Part shown: one piece after another, positions 43,910-53,126 of the stretch
Layout of the letters: each line of letters opens with the position of its first letter
Numbering within the stretch: position 1 is the first letter of the stretch
Assembly: GCA_018402345.1 (NCBI GenBank)
Contig: JAGYIV010000008.1
Span: forward strand, 62,001-126,000
Direction of reading: 5' to 3'
Length of the DNA: 64,000 nucleotides
From: Terrimicrobiaceae bacterium
GTDB taxonomy: Bacteria > Verrucomicrobiota > Verrucomicrobiia > Chthoniobacterales > Terrimicrobiaceae
Notes under the pieces: model-generated
Database searches by the model: none
What the model saw: only the letters and a program-made list of their open reading frames with translations
What the model was told of the DNA's origin: nothing
Translations under genes and position numbers: made by a program

Positions 43910-44305
43910 ATGGATGACGTCGATCTCATCGAACTCGCCCGGCTGGCCCGCACCCATGCCCACGCTCCGTATTCCGGCTTCGCCGTGGGTGCTGCCATCG
44001 CGTGCGACGACGGTTCGACCTTCTCGGGGTGCAATGTTGAAAACCTCAGCTTCGGACTCACGATTTGCGCGGAGCGCGTGGCGATCGGTTCGGCCGTGGC
44101 CGCTGGAAAACGCGGCTTCCGCTGCATCGCCATCGTTGCCGATACAGACGCGCCTGTCAGCCCCTGCGGCGCGTGCCGTCAGGTCATGGCGGAGTTTTCG
44201 CCCGACTTGCGCATCCTGTCTTCCACACTGAAGGGGCAAACTCAGGAATTTCATTTGGGACACCTCCTCCCACGCGCGAGCACCGGCATCCTCAACAGGC
44301 CCTGA
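43910..44305 (+). CDS. cdd: Cytidine deaminase
   Basis: The 131-residue protein has [15 protein letters not shown], the zinc motif CAERVAI (C-A-E) and [12 protein letters not shown] (PCxxC), the standard set for tetrameric cytidine deaminases. It deaminates cytidine and deoxycytidine to uridine and deoxyuridine for pyrimidine salvage. The ATG at 43910 is chosen because the longer frame upstream is proline/arginine-rich shadow. The copper ATPase starts 8 bp after its stop. Confidence 0.94.
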   Translation: MDDVDLIELARLARTHAHAPYSGFAVGAAIACDDGSTFSGCNVENLSFGLTICAERVAIGSAVAAGKRGFRCIAIVADTDAPVSPCGACRQVMAEFSPDLRILSSTLKGQTQEFHLGHLLPRASTGILNRP

Positions 44306-44313
44306 GACAGGCC

Positions 44314-46460
44314 ATGGCTTGTTGCTCCTCGCATTCCGGCGACTCGCGCCACAGCGAAGCCCCGCCGCCGGGCGCTGCTTGGTTTTGCCCGATGTGCCCG
44401 GGCGTGTTCAGCGAGCACCCCGGAGCATGTCCAAAATGCGGCATGGAGCTGGAACCCCTCCCAGCTGCCCATTCCTCCAACACGGAACGCGACCCGCTAC
44501 TGCCGCGTCTTGTGCTCTCCCTCGTCCTCGGCATTCCACTCATGGCACTGGCGATGGCCCACATGCTGCCCGGCGGCACTACAGCCGCTTGGACCCAATC
44601 GCCCCCAGCACGCTGGCTGCAATTCCTCCTCGCGACTCCCGTTGTCTTTTTTTGCGGTTGGCCGTTTTTCGAGCGCGCCGCCCGCTCGATCTCCTCGGGC
44701 CACTTGAACATGTTCACGCTCGTCTCGATCGGCATCGGCGCGGCATGGGCATTCAGCACGGCGGCGCTATTGATTCCCTCGGCCTTTCCAGAGGCCCACC
44801 CGCCGCTTTACTTCGAGGCGGCAGCCGGCATCACCGCGCTCGTCCTGCTTGGACAGGTGCTCGAATCCCGCGCCCGGCGGCGCACTGGCGGCGCGATCAA
44901 GGCGTTGATGCAACTGGCACCCCCCGTCGCCAGACGTCTCACCGGCGACTCCGAGGAGGAAATTCCGATCGATCAAGTGCGCACCGGCGACCTCCTGCGG
45001 GTGCGGCCGGGCGATTCCATTCCGGTGGATGGCCAGGTCAAGGAAGGCCACTCCGCCGTGGATGAATCGCTCCTCAGCGGCGAGTCCCTTCCTGTCGAAA
45101 AATCCCCGGCGCGCAGGTCACCGCAGGCACTCGCAATCTGAACGGAGCCCTATTGATCACCACCACCAGAACCGGCGCGAACACCACCCTCGCGAAAATC
45201 ATCCATCTGGTCTCGGAGGCAAGCCGCTCCAGAGCCCCGGTGCAGGCGTTGGCCGATCGCGTGTCCGCCGTGTTTGTGCCTGTGGTGCTCGCCGCCTCGC
45301 TCATCACATTTTGTGTTTGGATGCTTCTTGGACCCGAACCTCGCCTCTCCTTCGCGCTCTCAAATGCCGTTTCCGTGCTGATCATCGCCTGCCCATGCGC
45401 CCTCGGATTGGCCACTCCGCTGAGCATCATGGTGGGCCTTGGCCAAGGCGCCCTCTCGGGCATTCTCATCCGCAACGCCCCCGCCATCGAGACTCTCTCC
45501 CGCATCGACACGCTCGCATTGGACAAAACAGGCACCCTCACCACCGGCAAGCCGAGCCTCGCCAGCACCATTCCCGCCGCCGGCATCACCGAGTCCGAAT
45601 TGCTCCAACGCGCGGCATCCCTCGAATCCGCAAGCGAACACCCCCTCGCCGGAGCCATCCTGAAGGCCGCAAAAAACGCATCGCTCCCGTTGCTTCCCAC
45701 CACATCATTTCAAGCCACACCCGGCGGCGGCATCACCGGCCTTGTCGATGGCGCGCCCACCGTCATCGGCACGGCGGCATTTTTGGAAACACATGGCTTG
45801 CCCGGCATCGCCACCCGCTTCCCGGCGGCACTGGAGGAACACGCGCGCGGCGGCACGCTTCTTTTTGTCGCATGGAACACCTCACCCGCAGGCTGCCTCG
45901 TGGTGCGCGACACCCTCAAACCAACCACCCCCGAAGCCATCGCGCGCCTCAAGCACCTCGGCATCCACCCAGTTATGCTGACCGGCGACTCAAGCCCCGC
46001 CGCCGCTGCCATCGCCGCCGCCTCGGGCATCACCGAATTCCACGCGGAACTCTCGCCCGAAGACAAACTCGCCCTCATTTCATCCCTGAAATCCCAAGGC
46101 CACACCGTTGCCATGGCGGGCGATGGCGTCAATGACGCCCCGGCACTCACCGGCGCGGATTTGGGCATCGCCATGGGCAACGGAAGCGATGTCGCCATCG
46201 AATCCGCCGACATCGCCCTCGTCCAAGGCGATCTGACCACCATCTCGAAGGCGATCCTCCTCGCCCGCTCAACCATGCGAAACATCCGCCAGAACCTGTT
46301 TTTCGCCTTCGCCTACAACGCACTGGGCATTCCACTTGCCGCTGGCGTGTTCTATCCCTTCACCGGCTTGCTCCTCGACCCCATGGCCGCCGGCCTGGCC
46401 ATGACCCTCAGCTCCCTATCCGTTGTAGGAAACGCCCTGCGCCTGGCCCGACGCCATTAA
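44314..46460 (+). pseudogene. copA: Copper-type P1B ATPase interrupted by a frameshift
   Basis: Two frames make one ATPase. Frame 1 (44314-45141) starts [11 protein letters not shown] and has a heavy-metal-binding domain (WFCPMCPG...[10 protein letters not shown]), four membrane helices and the actuator TGES ([11 protein letters not shown]). Frame 2 resumes as IPGAQVTAG and has CPC in helix 6 (ACPCALGLATP), the phosphorylation motif DKTGTLT, the HP motif SEHPL, GDGVNDAP, YN in helix 7 and MTLSS in helix 8, a Cu+ exporter signature. The break is at a run of five A near 45100 (gaaaaatcccc); one more A gives E-K-I-P-G in frame. It is a mutation, a sequencing error or, less likely, a -1 slip site. 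Confidence 0.88.
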
Positions 46461-46465
46461 AAACC

Positions 46466-46868
46466 ATGCCTTCTTTGATCATTCAGAGCCCTATCGCAGT
46501 GCTTCCGAAAGCCATGTCACGGACTGCGCTCGCCGCATGTAGGGCATGTGTCCCACTTGCCATCAAAACAAGTCCGGCCCTCGGCCGCATCCTTTCGAAT
46601 CCAACCCGCGAGGCGCGTATTGGTGCGCCCGAGGGCGGGCACGCTCCCCGAGGCCCTCACACGCGACACCCCAGCGTCCCACAAGAACTCGATTCCTGCT
46701 CCTTCGGGGTCTTGAAGGAGAGCAGCGGCTAGTCGGCGAGTTCGGCGGCTTCTTCGCTGATCTTTTTGCGGTTGGTGATGCTGCGCGCCTGAACGACGGC
46801 ATGGCCGTTCATCCGAAGCGTTACGATGCTGGCCAGATCGAATCGCGGTCCAGCCGCACACTGATCAC
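46466..46868. other. Region with decayed coding fragments
   Basis: No intact gene is seen. On the minus strand a frame reads DLASIVTLRMNGHAVVQARS then ITNRKKISEEAAELAD and a stop at 46731-46733. It looks like the end of a real protein but has no start after the ImmA stop except an ATG for 27 residues. Another minus frame ends GRTCFDGKWDTCPTCGERSP, a zinc-ribbon-like piece. I regard both as remnants of genes once belonging to the XRE/ImmA operon or an insertion there. Confidence 0.45.
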
Positions 46869-47423
46869 CTAGGCATTCACGCCAAAGCGCGCAGCCACCG
46901 TTTCTGAGAATTTGTCCCGCAAGGAGCCGCTTTGCACAAAATTGGGGATGAGTTTCTCCGCTTGGGGCGCAAACTCGTCGAAGCAGGCACTCAGCCGAGA
47001 CTCGGGCACCAGCAGCCGCCCGGCAAACTCATTGGCCTCTTGTTCCGCGCTATACTTCTTGCCTCCATAGTTGGCTGTCCAGTGCGCAAAATCCGGCAAC
47101 GTCGCAAAGTGCCCTGGCTGCGGGAGATCGCGGTGAAGGAAGTAATGCGCCAATTCATGCGCCACCGTGAAACGGAGCCGGTTGAGTTTCCAGTTCGGGC
47201 CTTTCTCCATCAGTGCGTATTGCTCGGCATCCAGATAAATGCCGGTGAAGTCCGCCTTGATCGCGGCCTCCACTCGATATTTGGCGGTCAGATTATCGAA
47301 GGGGATCGCGTCCAGCCCGAGATCCAGCTCGAAGAACGCGAACACATCAATAGGCGTCCGGTCCTCCTGCAAGAGCTCATACTGCGCGCGCAATTCCTCA
47401 ATTTTGTTCCAGACGTGTTCCAT
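46869..47423 (-). CDS. ImmA/IrrE-family metallopeptidase
   Basis: The 184-residue protein has the HELAH zinc motif (FTVAHELAHYFLHRD) and EQEANEFAGRLLVPES with the third ligand Glu, as in ImmA/IrrE proteases that cleave or inactivate XRE-type repressors, typically on DNA damage. It follows the XRE gene with 12 bp between, the usual pairing of a repressor and its anti-repressor protease, a type II toxin-antitoxin-like arrangement. Confidence 0.93.
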   Translation of the reverse strand: MEHVWNKIEELRAQYELLQEDRTPIDVFAFFELDLGLDAIPFDNLTAKYRVEAAIKADFTGIYLDAEQYALMEKGPNWKLNRLRFTVAHELAHYFLHRDLPQPGHFATLPDFAHWTANYGGKKYSAEQEANEFAGRLLVPESRLSACFDEFAPQAEKLIPNFVQSGSLRDKFSETVAARFGVNA

Positions 47424-47435
47424 GGTGGCGAATGC

Positions 47436-47807
47436 CTATTTGTGGTCGCGCGCATGCAGTTTGCGAATGTCCTCAGCCAGATTCGTCATTTCGGCTTCCG
47501 TCAGCTCGTGACCACGAGCCGCGCGAAAAAATGCCGGCAGCGCCTTTTGGAGCAGCACATGGTCCGCCACATCTGGCGGCAGCTCGCCGCGTTGCAGGGC
47601 CGCCTGGTCCATGAAGGCCAGCTTCTCTGCACCTGTGAGTCCAAAAAAGGTGGCTAGGCTTTCCAATACGCCGACATCGCCCGGCGGCGGATTGATGCCA
47701 CGTTCGACTTTGCTCCAGTTGCTGGGATCGAGACCTGCCTGATCACAAAAATCCCGCAGCGTGAGGCGTTTTTGAAGGCGAAGCGATTTAACGGTTTCGG
47801 AAAACAT
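47436..47807 (-). CDS. XRE-family transcriptional repressor
   Basis: The 123-residue protein starts MFSETVKSLRLQKRLTLRDFCDQAGLDPSNWSKVERGINPP, a typical Cro/C1-type helix-turn-helix (residues about 1-60). The rest is helical and ends ELTEAEMTNLAEDIRKLHARDHK. It should repress its own operon and be the target of the ImmA-like protease. The start at 47807 is chosen since upstream sequence includes a perfect dyad suited as operator, and the longer frame would begin with Cys-rich non-homologous residues. Confidence 0.92.
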   Translation of the reverse strand: MFSETVKSLRLQKRLTLRDFCDQAGLDPSNWSKVERGINPPPGDVGVLESLATFFGLTGAEKLAFMDQAALQRGELPPDVADHVLLQKALPAFFRAARGHELTEAEMTNLAEDIRKLHARDHK

Positions 47808-47824
47808 AATCGTAGTGGGTTGTT

Positions 47825-47844
47825 TGTGGTAGAATATTACCACA
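47825..47844. promoter_or_regulatory. Probable operator of the XRE/ImmA operon
   Basis: The perfect inverted repeat tgtggta-gaatat-taccaca lies 17 bp upstream of the XRE start codon. On the minus strand a TTGACA hexamer directly precedes it, so binding would cover the promoter. Autorepression is inferred. Confidence 0.65.
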
Positions 47845-48337
47845 CTTGTCAATCCCCCACATCCGCCGCAACAACATCTGGCTTTTCTTCGCCCCAGATG
47901 CGGACGAAGCCGGCCATGTTGCTCGGAAAGCTCGGCTTTGTCGGCAAACTCCGGCCAGCGTTTCACGGTTGCCGACACTCCAACCCCCTGTCGACCGTTC
48001 CCATAACTGCACCTCCGCGATCATGACGCGTCACCTCATGTCCATTCCCCCACGCTTGGCGGATACCGCTTTTTTTACGAAGACTTGCTTGCGTTCGTTC
48101 TGCTGATCGATCCGGGAGGGCCGCCGGATGTGGCTCTGGAAACGGGTTGAGGGAGTCTCGGGAGGGATTGCGCCTGGCAAAAAAGCCTCCTGTGAATCCA
48201 GTCATTCCTGTCCTCTTGTCTAAAAGTCCATCTTCGGGCTTAACATCCCAAACGCTTTCCGTTTAACCTCCCCAATACCGACTGGACGGCGAGTGTCCCC
48301 CCGCTCAAAAGCCAGTCCACGCGTCATTTTAGATTTT
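47845..48337. other. 493-bp intergenic region
   Basis: It separates the divergent XRE operon and gnd. The short frames here (for example 47846-48106) show no family content. It contains a further copy of the cctgtcctcttgtctaaaag block (48185-48224, repeat copy D) seen after basic-tail genes, and the leader of gnd. Confidence 0.5.
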
Positions 48338-49816
48338 ATGCAAGATACCACACCACAGGGAGACATCGGTCTCATTGGCTTGGCCGTTATGGGCCAGAAC
48401 CTCGTCCTTAACATGAACGACCACGGATACACCGTCGTCGTCTACAACCGCACCACCTCAAAAGTGGACGAGTTCCTGGCCAACGAAGCCAAAGGCACAA
48501 ACGTCCAAGGCGCCCACTCCATCGCGGAACTCGTCTCGAAACTCAAACGCCCCCGCCGCATCATGATGCTCGTCAAAGCCGGCCAACCAGTTGACGACTT
48601 TATCGCGCAGATCGTTCCCCATCTCGAACCCGGCGACATCATCATCGACGGCGGAAACTCGCTCTACACCGACTCGAACCGCCGCCAGCGCGAACTCGAG
48701 GCAAAAGGCCTCCTCTTCATCGGCACCGGCGTCTCCGGCGGCGAGGAAGGCGCCCGCCGCGGCCCGAGCATCATGCCCGGCGGCTCCAAGGAAGCCTGGC
48801 CCCACGTGAAGGACATTTTCCAATCCATCTCCGCAAAGGTCGAGGACGGCTCCCCCTGCTGCGACTGGGTCGGCCAGGAAGGCGCAGGCCATTACGTCAA
48901 GATGGTCCACAACGGCATCGAATACGGCGATATGCAGCTCATCTGCGAGGCCTACAACATCCTCAAAAACGGACTCGGCCTCAACGAGCAGGAACTCCAC
49001 GACACCTTCGCCGAGTGGAACAAGGGCGAACTCGACAGCTACCTCATCGAGATCACCCGCGATATTTTTGCCAAAAAAGACACCGACGGCACCCCGCTCG
49101 TGAACAACATCCTCGACACCGCAGGCCAGAAAGGCACCGGCAAGTGGACGGTCATCAACTCGCTCGACCTCGGCACACCCATCACCCTCATGGCCGAGGC
49201 CGTCTACGCCCGCTGCGTCTCGGCGCTCAAAGACGAGCGCGTCAAGGCATCCCGCAAACTCAAAGGCCCGAAAGCACTCATCCCCGCCGCCCGCGATCCC
49301 AAGAAACGCGCGGCCCTCGTCGAAGAAGTCCGCCAAGCCCTCTACGCCTCGAAGATCATCAGCTACGCCCAAGGCTACATGCTCATGCGCTCGGCCGCCG
49401 AGGAGTATGGCTGGAAGCTAAACTGGGGCGGCATCGCCCTCATGTGGCGCGGCGGCTGCATCATCCGCTCCCGCTTCCTCGGAAAAATCAAGGACGCCTT
49501 CGACAAGAAACCAAAGTTGACGAACCTCCTCCTCGACGACTACTTCCGCGGCGAGATCAAGAATTGCCAGAAAGGCTGGAGAAACACCGTTGCCGCCGCC
49601 GCGAAGCGGGGCATTCCCGTGCCGGCCTTCTCCACCGCCCTGTCGTTCTTCGACAGCTACCGCTCGGCGGTTCTTCCCGCGAACCTGCTCCAGGCCCAGC
49701 GCGACTTCTTTGGCGCGCACACCTACGAGCGCGTCGACAAGCCCCGCGGCGAGTTCTTCCACACCAACTGGACCGGCCACGGCGGCACCACCGCCTCGAG
49801 CACCTACACTGTGTAA
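48338..49816 (+). CDS. gnd: 6-phosphogluconate dehydrogenase, decarboxylating
   Basis: The 492-residue enzyme has the NADP-binding start GDIGLIGLAVMGQNLVLNMND, the substrate loop IDGGNSLYTDSNRR, GTGVSGGEEGARRGPSIMPGG, the catalytic lysine region GAGHYVKMVHNGIEYGDMQL and the C-terminal HTNWTGHGG. It oxidises 6-phosphogluconate to ribulose-5-phosphate in the pentose phosphate pathway. The start MQDTTPQG at 48338 is chosen because it puts the Rossmann strand at the normal place. The glycosyltransferase gene follows 6 bp later. Confidence 0.96.
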   Translation: MQDTTPQGDIGLIGLAVMGQNLVLNMNDHGYTVVVYNRTTSKVDEFLANEAKGTNVQGAHSIAELVSKLKRPRRIMMLVKAGQPVDDFIAQIVPHLEPGDIIIDGGNSLYTDSNRRQRELEAKGLLFIGTGVSGGEEGARRGPSIMPGGSKEAWPHVKDIFQSISAKVEDGSPCCDWVGQEGAGHYVKMVHNGIEYGDMQLICEAYNILKNGLGLNEQELHDTFAEWNKGELDSYLIEITRDIFAKKDTDGTPLVNNILDTAGQKGTGKWTVINSLDLGTPITLMAEAVYARCVSALKDERVKASRKLKGPKALIPAARDPKKRAALVEEVRQALYASKIISYAQGYMLMRSAAEEYGWKLNWGGIALMWRGGCIIRSRFLGKIKDAFDKKPKLTNLLLDDYFRGEIKNCQKGWRNTVAAAAKRGIPVPAFSTALSFFDSYRSAVLPANLLQAQRDFFGAHTYERVDKPRGEFFHTNWTGHGGTTASSTYTV

Positions 49817-49822
49817 CCGCGC

Positions 49823-50863
49823 TTGCGCGTTTTCGTTCTCAAACCCGACGCCATCGGCGATTTCATTCTGGCCACAGGATGTCTTCGCCTGCTGGCCCGG
49901 GAAATCGGCGAGGAGAACCTCCTCCTCGCCGTGAGGACGGATGTCGCCCCTCTGGCCCAAAGCCAGTTCCCCTCCGCAACCGTCCTTCCCATCACCCTCC
50001 GCACCAAGCGGCGGATTCTGAACATCACCACGGTGAATGTGATCCACAACCTACCGGTGTGGGCGCGCCTGCTCGCCACCCGCGTCGATGCCGCCATCTG
50101 CCTGCGCAGCATGCGCGCGTATCTTCACACCATCACGTTCTATCTCCCCCGCGCCAAACGCCGCATCGCCTGCGAAAACCTCCTCCTCGCCAACCCCCGC
50201 GTGCGCAGGCCGGCCGTGGAGCGTTTCGCCACGCGCGCGTTTCACCCCACCCTTCTCCCCTACCCGCCCGCAGGGACACTGCCCACCGACATCGAAGCCA
50301 ACCGCATCGTGATCGAGGCACTCCTCGGCCGCCCCATCTCCTCCGCCGAAGCCCTTCCGAGCCTCACCCCCTCTCGCCCCCTTTCCCCTCAAGGAAACTG
50401 GCTCCTCGCGCCCTTCAGCTCCAGCAAGGCAAAAGACTACCCCGCCGCCCTGTGGGCCGAAGTCCTGCGATCCACAGCCCCATTGCGCGGCGACGCCCCA
50501 CTCCACCTCGCCGCCGCTCCAAACCAATCGGACCGCCTCCGCGACTTCGCCGCCACTCTTCATGCCTCAGGCATCGACAACCTCTCGATCCTCGCTCCCC
50601 GACCACTCGAAGACTACATTCAAACCATCGCCGAGTCGGCCCTCGTTCTCACCGTGGACACCGCCGCCGCCCACATGGCCTGCGCCACCGGCACACCCGC
50701 CGTCATCGTCTCCGCCGGCCAGCACCCCGGCGTCTACGCCCCCTACTCGCCAAACGCCCGCCAACACTGGATTCTCCCGCCACCCAACCACCCGAAAAAA
50801 GAATGGCGCAGCGCCATCCCCCCGGCCCTCGTCGCCAACCACATCGCCCTGGCCACAGCCTGA
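49823..50863 (+). CDS. Glycosyltransferase family 9 (heptosyltransferase-like)
   Basis: The 346-residue protein starts with a TTG codon (LRVFVLKPDAIGDFILATGCLRLLA), the N-terminal block of ADP-heptose:LPS heptosyltransferases. It has the second half block GNWLLAPFSSSKAKDYPAALWAEVL and LVLTVDTAAAHMACATGTPAVIVSAG (nucleotide-sugar binding end domain). It likely transfers a sugar in LPS core or another surface glycan synthesis. TTG is the only start near the gnd stop that preserves the conserved N-terminus. Confidence 0.88.
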   Translation: MRVFVLKPDAIGDFILATGCLRLLAREIGEENLLLAVRTDVAPLAQSQFPSATVLPITLRTKRRILNITTVNVIHNLPVWARLLATRVDAAICLRSMRAYLHTITFYLPRAKRRIACENLLLANPRVRRPAVERFATRAFHPTLLPYPPAGTLPTDIEANRIVIEALLGRPISSAEALPSLTPSRPLSPQGNWLLAPFSSSKAKDYPAALWAEVLRSTAPLRGDAPLHLAAAPNQSDRLRDFAATLHASGIDNLSILAPRPLEDYIQTIAESALVLTVDTAAAHMACATGTPAVIVSAGQHPGVYAPYSPNARQHWILPPPNHPKKEWRSAIPPALVANHIALATA

Positions 50864-50933
50864 CCCGCGATTTTTTTTCGATTCGGGATTGCATCCCCAT
50901 CCAAAAAATCTAAATTCCGCAACTCTCTAATCT

Positions 50934-51005
50934 GGGTTGGTAGCTCAATGGTAGAGCAGTGCCCTTTTAAGGCATTGGTTGTGGGTTCGAGCCCCACCCA
51001 ACCCA
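50934..51005 (+). tRNA. tRNA-Lys (TTT)
   Basis: Acceptor gggttgg/ccaaccc with discriminator A, D arm gctcaatggtagagc, anticodon stem gtgcc/ggcat around cttttaa and T arm gtggg ttcgagc cccac form a complete cloverleaf. Anticodon UUU reads AAA/AAG. CCA is not encoded. Confidence 0.96.
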
Positions 51006-51024
51006 CTTCCTTAAAACAAAGGAA

Positions 51025-51057
51025 ACCCGCATGGATACCCGTTCTGCGGGCTTTTTT
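51025..51057 (+). terminator. Terminator after tRNA-Lys
   Basis: The stem cccgca/tgcggg with a 13-base loop is followed by c and six T residues, 20 bp after the tRNA. Confidence 0.8.
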
Positions 51058-51218
51058 GTGTCTTAATCCGATTACGAAGCGGACGGCTCGGAGATCCGTC
51101 CCTACCATCGGCGTGGGTTTCGCGGGAGTGGTAGGGCGATTTCTCCGAAAGCGCCGGGGCGGGTGGTGTGGCGGGCAGGGGGCGAGCGCAGTGGTTTTGA
51201 ACACTTGAAAAAAGTCCC

Positions 51219-51449
51219 ATGAAAACCATTCCCTATCGGCGTGATGAATCCCGGCACAAGGCGTTGCTCGCTGCAGCCAAGACCTCGGGAACAAGCGTGC
51301 AGAAACTATTTGATCAATTTGTGACCGAGGTTTTGACGGAGCGTCAAGTGGAAGCCCGGTTCGCTGCCCGGCAAGCGAGTGGAAATCCAGAGCGAGGTCG
51401 GCAATTGCTGGCCGAAGTTCATCAACGCCTTCTTGCAGCAGGGCAGTAA
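51219..51449 (+). CDS. Small RHH/RelB-like protein, probably an orphan antitoxin
   Basis: The 76-residue protein starts MKTIPYRRDESRHKALLAAAKTSGTSVQKLFDQFVTEVL, a short strand and two helices as in ribbon-helix-helix (DinJ/RelB-like) antitoxins, with a charged C-terminal half. No toxin frame follows in the same direction; the stretch 51450-51623 is empty. It may act on a toxin elsewhere or have lost its partner. Confidence 0.6.
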   Translation: MKTIPYRRDESRHKALLAAAKTSGTSVQKLFDQFVTEVLTERQVEARFAARQASGNPERGRQLLAEVHQRLLAAGQ

Positions 51450-51623
51450 GCCCCTGCGCGCCTTTTGACAGCGCTTCGTGTGAGGCTGCCTTCTGGCTTT
51501 GATTCGCAAGTCAGTATCTTTCACGGTCGGGACGACCGTCCCCCCCTCTCTTTTTCTCAGCGCCTCAGCGTCCCTGCGGGAGGCTTTTCGGAAGTTCGAA
51601 ATGCGCGGTGCGTGCTTCCAAGT

Positions 51624-52115
51624 TTACCTGCCGGTCCGCTTGGCGAGGTTTTGACGCAATGTTGCTGAAACATGGGAGCCAAGTCGAAATCCAACTTGAG
51701 ACAAGCGCTGCAGGGCATCGTCAAAATCAATCAGGTCGGTAGCAGCCGCTTCCATCAAAAGGCCCGCAGTGCCGGTGATTTTTAATCCAAGGGCGCTGGC
51801 CACCTTGCGTCCCCGTTTTTCATCCAAGATCAGAAGGCTGGCCGGGCGGTTTTGCCAAACCAAGGTGATCGCGGAGGCTTCGCCGGAATCAAGCGTAACA
51901 GTTTCTTCCAGATAGGGCGATGGGTCTGGAACCACTTCAAGCCAAGAAGGGATTGATGAAAACAACTCTCGCAATCCCTCAGGCGCATTCCGATGTCCGG
52001 CTTCCCTGCAGATCGTCTCCGTGACAGTGATTTTCCCGAAAAGTTTTGGGAGGAGATTCAACTCCCCGATTGCGGCCGATCCCGACAAAACGGAGGAGTC
52101 GCTGACGACAATCAT
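51624..52115 (-). CDS. DUF3368 PIN-like toxin
   Basis: The 163-residue protein has VVSDSSVLSGSAAIGEL (first acidic strand), a middle ETVTLDSGEASAITLVWQ and LLILDEKRGRKVASALGLKITGTAGLLMEA, the characteristic blocks of DUF3368 PIN-like nucleases. These are toxins of UPF0175/DUF3368 pairs. It overlaps the upstream small gene by 4 bp. Confidence 0.87.
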   Translation of the reverse strand: MIVVSDSSVLSGSAAIGELNLLPKLFGKITVTETICREAGHRNAPEGLRELFSSIPSWLEVVPDPSPYLEETVTLDSGEASAITLVWQNRPASLLILDEKRGRKVASALGLKITGTAGLLMEAAATDLIDFDDALQRLSQVGFRLGSHVSATLRQNLAKRTGR

Positions 52116-52384
52116 GAAGCAGCGTGCCGGAATTCCGCCAATGTGCGTGCATCCGAAAAAATCTCATCGGCTGAATGGCTGGGCCACGCACCATGCTTGG
52201 ATAAGATGGCTTCTGCATCCCATCGCGATTCCAGGTTCAACATTCTCCGGACCTGCTCGAGCGACAAAAGTTCTTTGGAATAGGCATCTGCAGCAAAGGC
52301 TTCCAAGGCTGCTTGGTTGAGATTCTGGAAGCCGACCTGCAAGTCATCCACCAAGTCGTCTGGTATCTCCATAGTGACAATCAT
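52112..52384 (-). CDS. UPF0175 family antitoxin
   Basis: The 90-residue protein (MIVTMEIPDDLVDDLQ...ALEAFAADAYSKELLSLEQVRRML) has the UPF0175 pattern of a short strand, helix and the A-x-x-x-Y-x-x-x-x-L-S-x-x-Q-x-x-x-x-L core. It is the usual DNA-binding partner of DUF3368 toxins. The ATG at 52384 or 52372 may be the start. Antitoxin assignment comes from family and overlap. Confidence 0.85.
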   Translation of the reverse strand: MIVTMEIPDDLVDDLQVGFQNLNQAALEAFAADAYSKELLSLEQVRRMLNLESRWDAEAILSKHGAWPSHSADEIFSDARTLAEFRHAAS

Positions 52385-52712
52385 TGTTTTAAAAAGTGAT
52401 TCAGCTCTTGAGATTTTGCAAATGCGAAAGCTTGGAGAAAGTGTGACGGCGCTTCGCACCTGAGGCTTGGGTCGGCAACGGCGTGCCGAGCCCTACCCTT
52501 GGTTTTCGATTTGAGGGTCCTGATCGATTCGCGCTCGTCGTGAAAAGCTTCGCCGACTTCGCTCTGAAAGGGGATGATTCACTGCGAGTCGGTGCAATTT
52601 CTCTGTTTGCTTCGACTCGCTCGCACCCACCCCTCTTCCGGTGCGCTTCTGGAAATCCCCCACGCAACACCGCCTTGCATTTTCCACTGGGTGAATCGAC
52701 CATCCCACCACC
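52385..52712. other. Intergenic stretch without a recognised gene
   Basis: The 328 bp between the antitoxin gene and the DUF4870 gene hold only short unconvincing frames on both strands. The left half is AT-richer and probably carries the antitoxin promoter. A GC-rich segment (gtcggcaacggcgtgccgag) resembles dispersed repeats but no second copy was found in the window. Confidence 0.4.
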
Positions 52713-53093
52713 ATGGACCAACCACCACCACCACTTCCCGCAGGCCCGACGCCGAACCAGTGGACCACCATCCTGCACCTCAGCGCGCTCGCTGGTATTT
52801 TTCTCGTTGGGTTCGGCCATATCCTCGGCCCGTTCATCATCTGGCTGCTCAAAAAACAAGACGTGCCGGGCATCGACACCGCCGGCAAGAACGTCCTGAA
52901 TTTCCAAATCTCGTGGACTCTCTGGGGCATCGTCGCCGCGGCCGTCGCGGCGTTTGGTTCCTGCCTGGTCTTCCCGCTCGCGATCCCGCTGGTTCTTTTC
53001 GCCTTCTGGCTTTTCTACGTGATCAAGGGCGCCATCGCCGCGAGCAACGGCGCCACCTACCTCTTCCCGCTCACCATCCGCTTCTTCTCTTGA
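52713..53093 (+). CDS. DUF4870 membrane protein
   Basis: The 126-residue protein has a Pro-rich start, then three to four hydrophobic segments (LHLSALAGIFLVGFGHILGPFIIWLLKK, ISWTLWGIVAAAVAAFGSCLVFPLAIPLVLFAFWLFYVI) with the GPFIIWLLKK and NFQISW blocks of DUF4870 (Tic20-like) proteins. Located in the inner membrane; function unknown. Monocistronic. Confidence 0.88.
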   Translation: MDQPPPPLPAGPTPNQWTTILHLSALAGIFLVGFGHILGPFIIWLLKKQDVPGIDTAGKNVLNFQISWTLWGIVAAAVAAFGSCLVFPLAIPLVLFAFWLFYVIKGAIAASNGATYLFPLTIRFFS

Positions 53094-53126
53094 TCCACGC
53101 CCGGCGCAAGCCGTGTGCCGATGCGG

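Noticed and set aside
45095-45150. Programmed -1 frameshifting in copA as a firm claim
   Set aside because: The A5 run allows a slip, but no stimulatory structure is evident and a one-base indel is the simpler explanation; kept only as a possibility.
49015-50913. 632-codon plus-strand frame overlapping gnd and the glycosyltransferase
   Set aside because: Arg/Pro/His-rich shadow in another frame of two clear genes.
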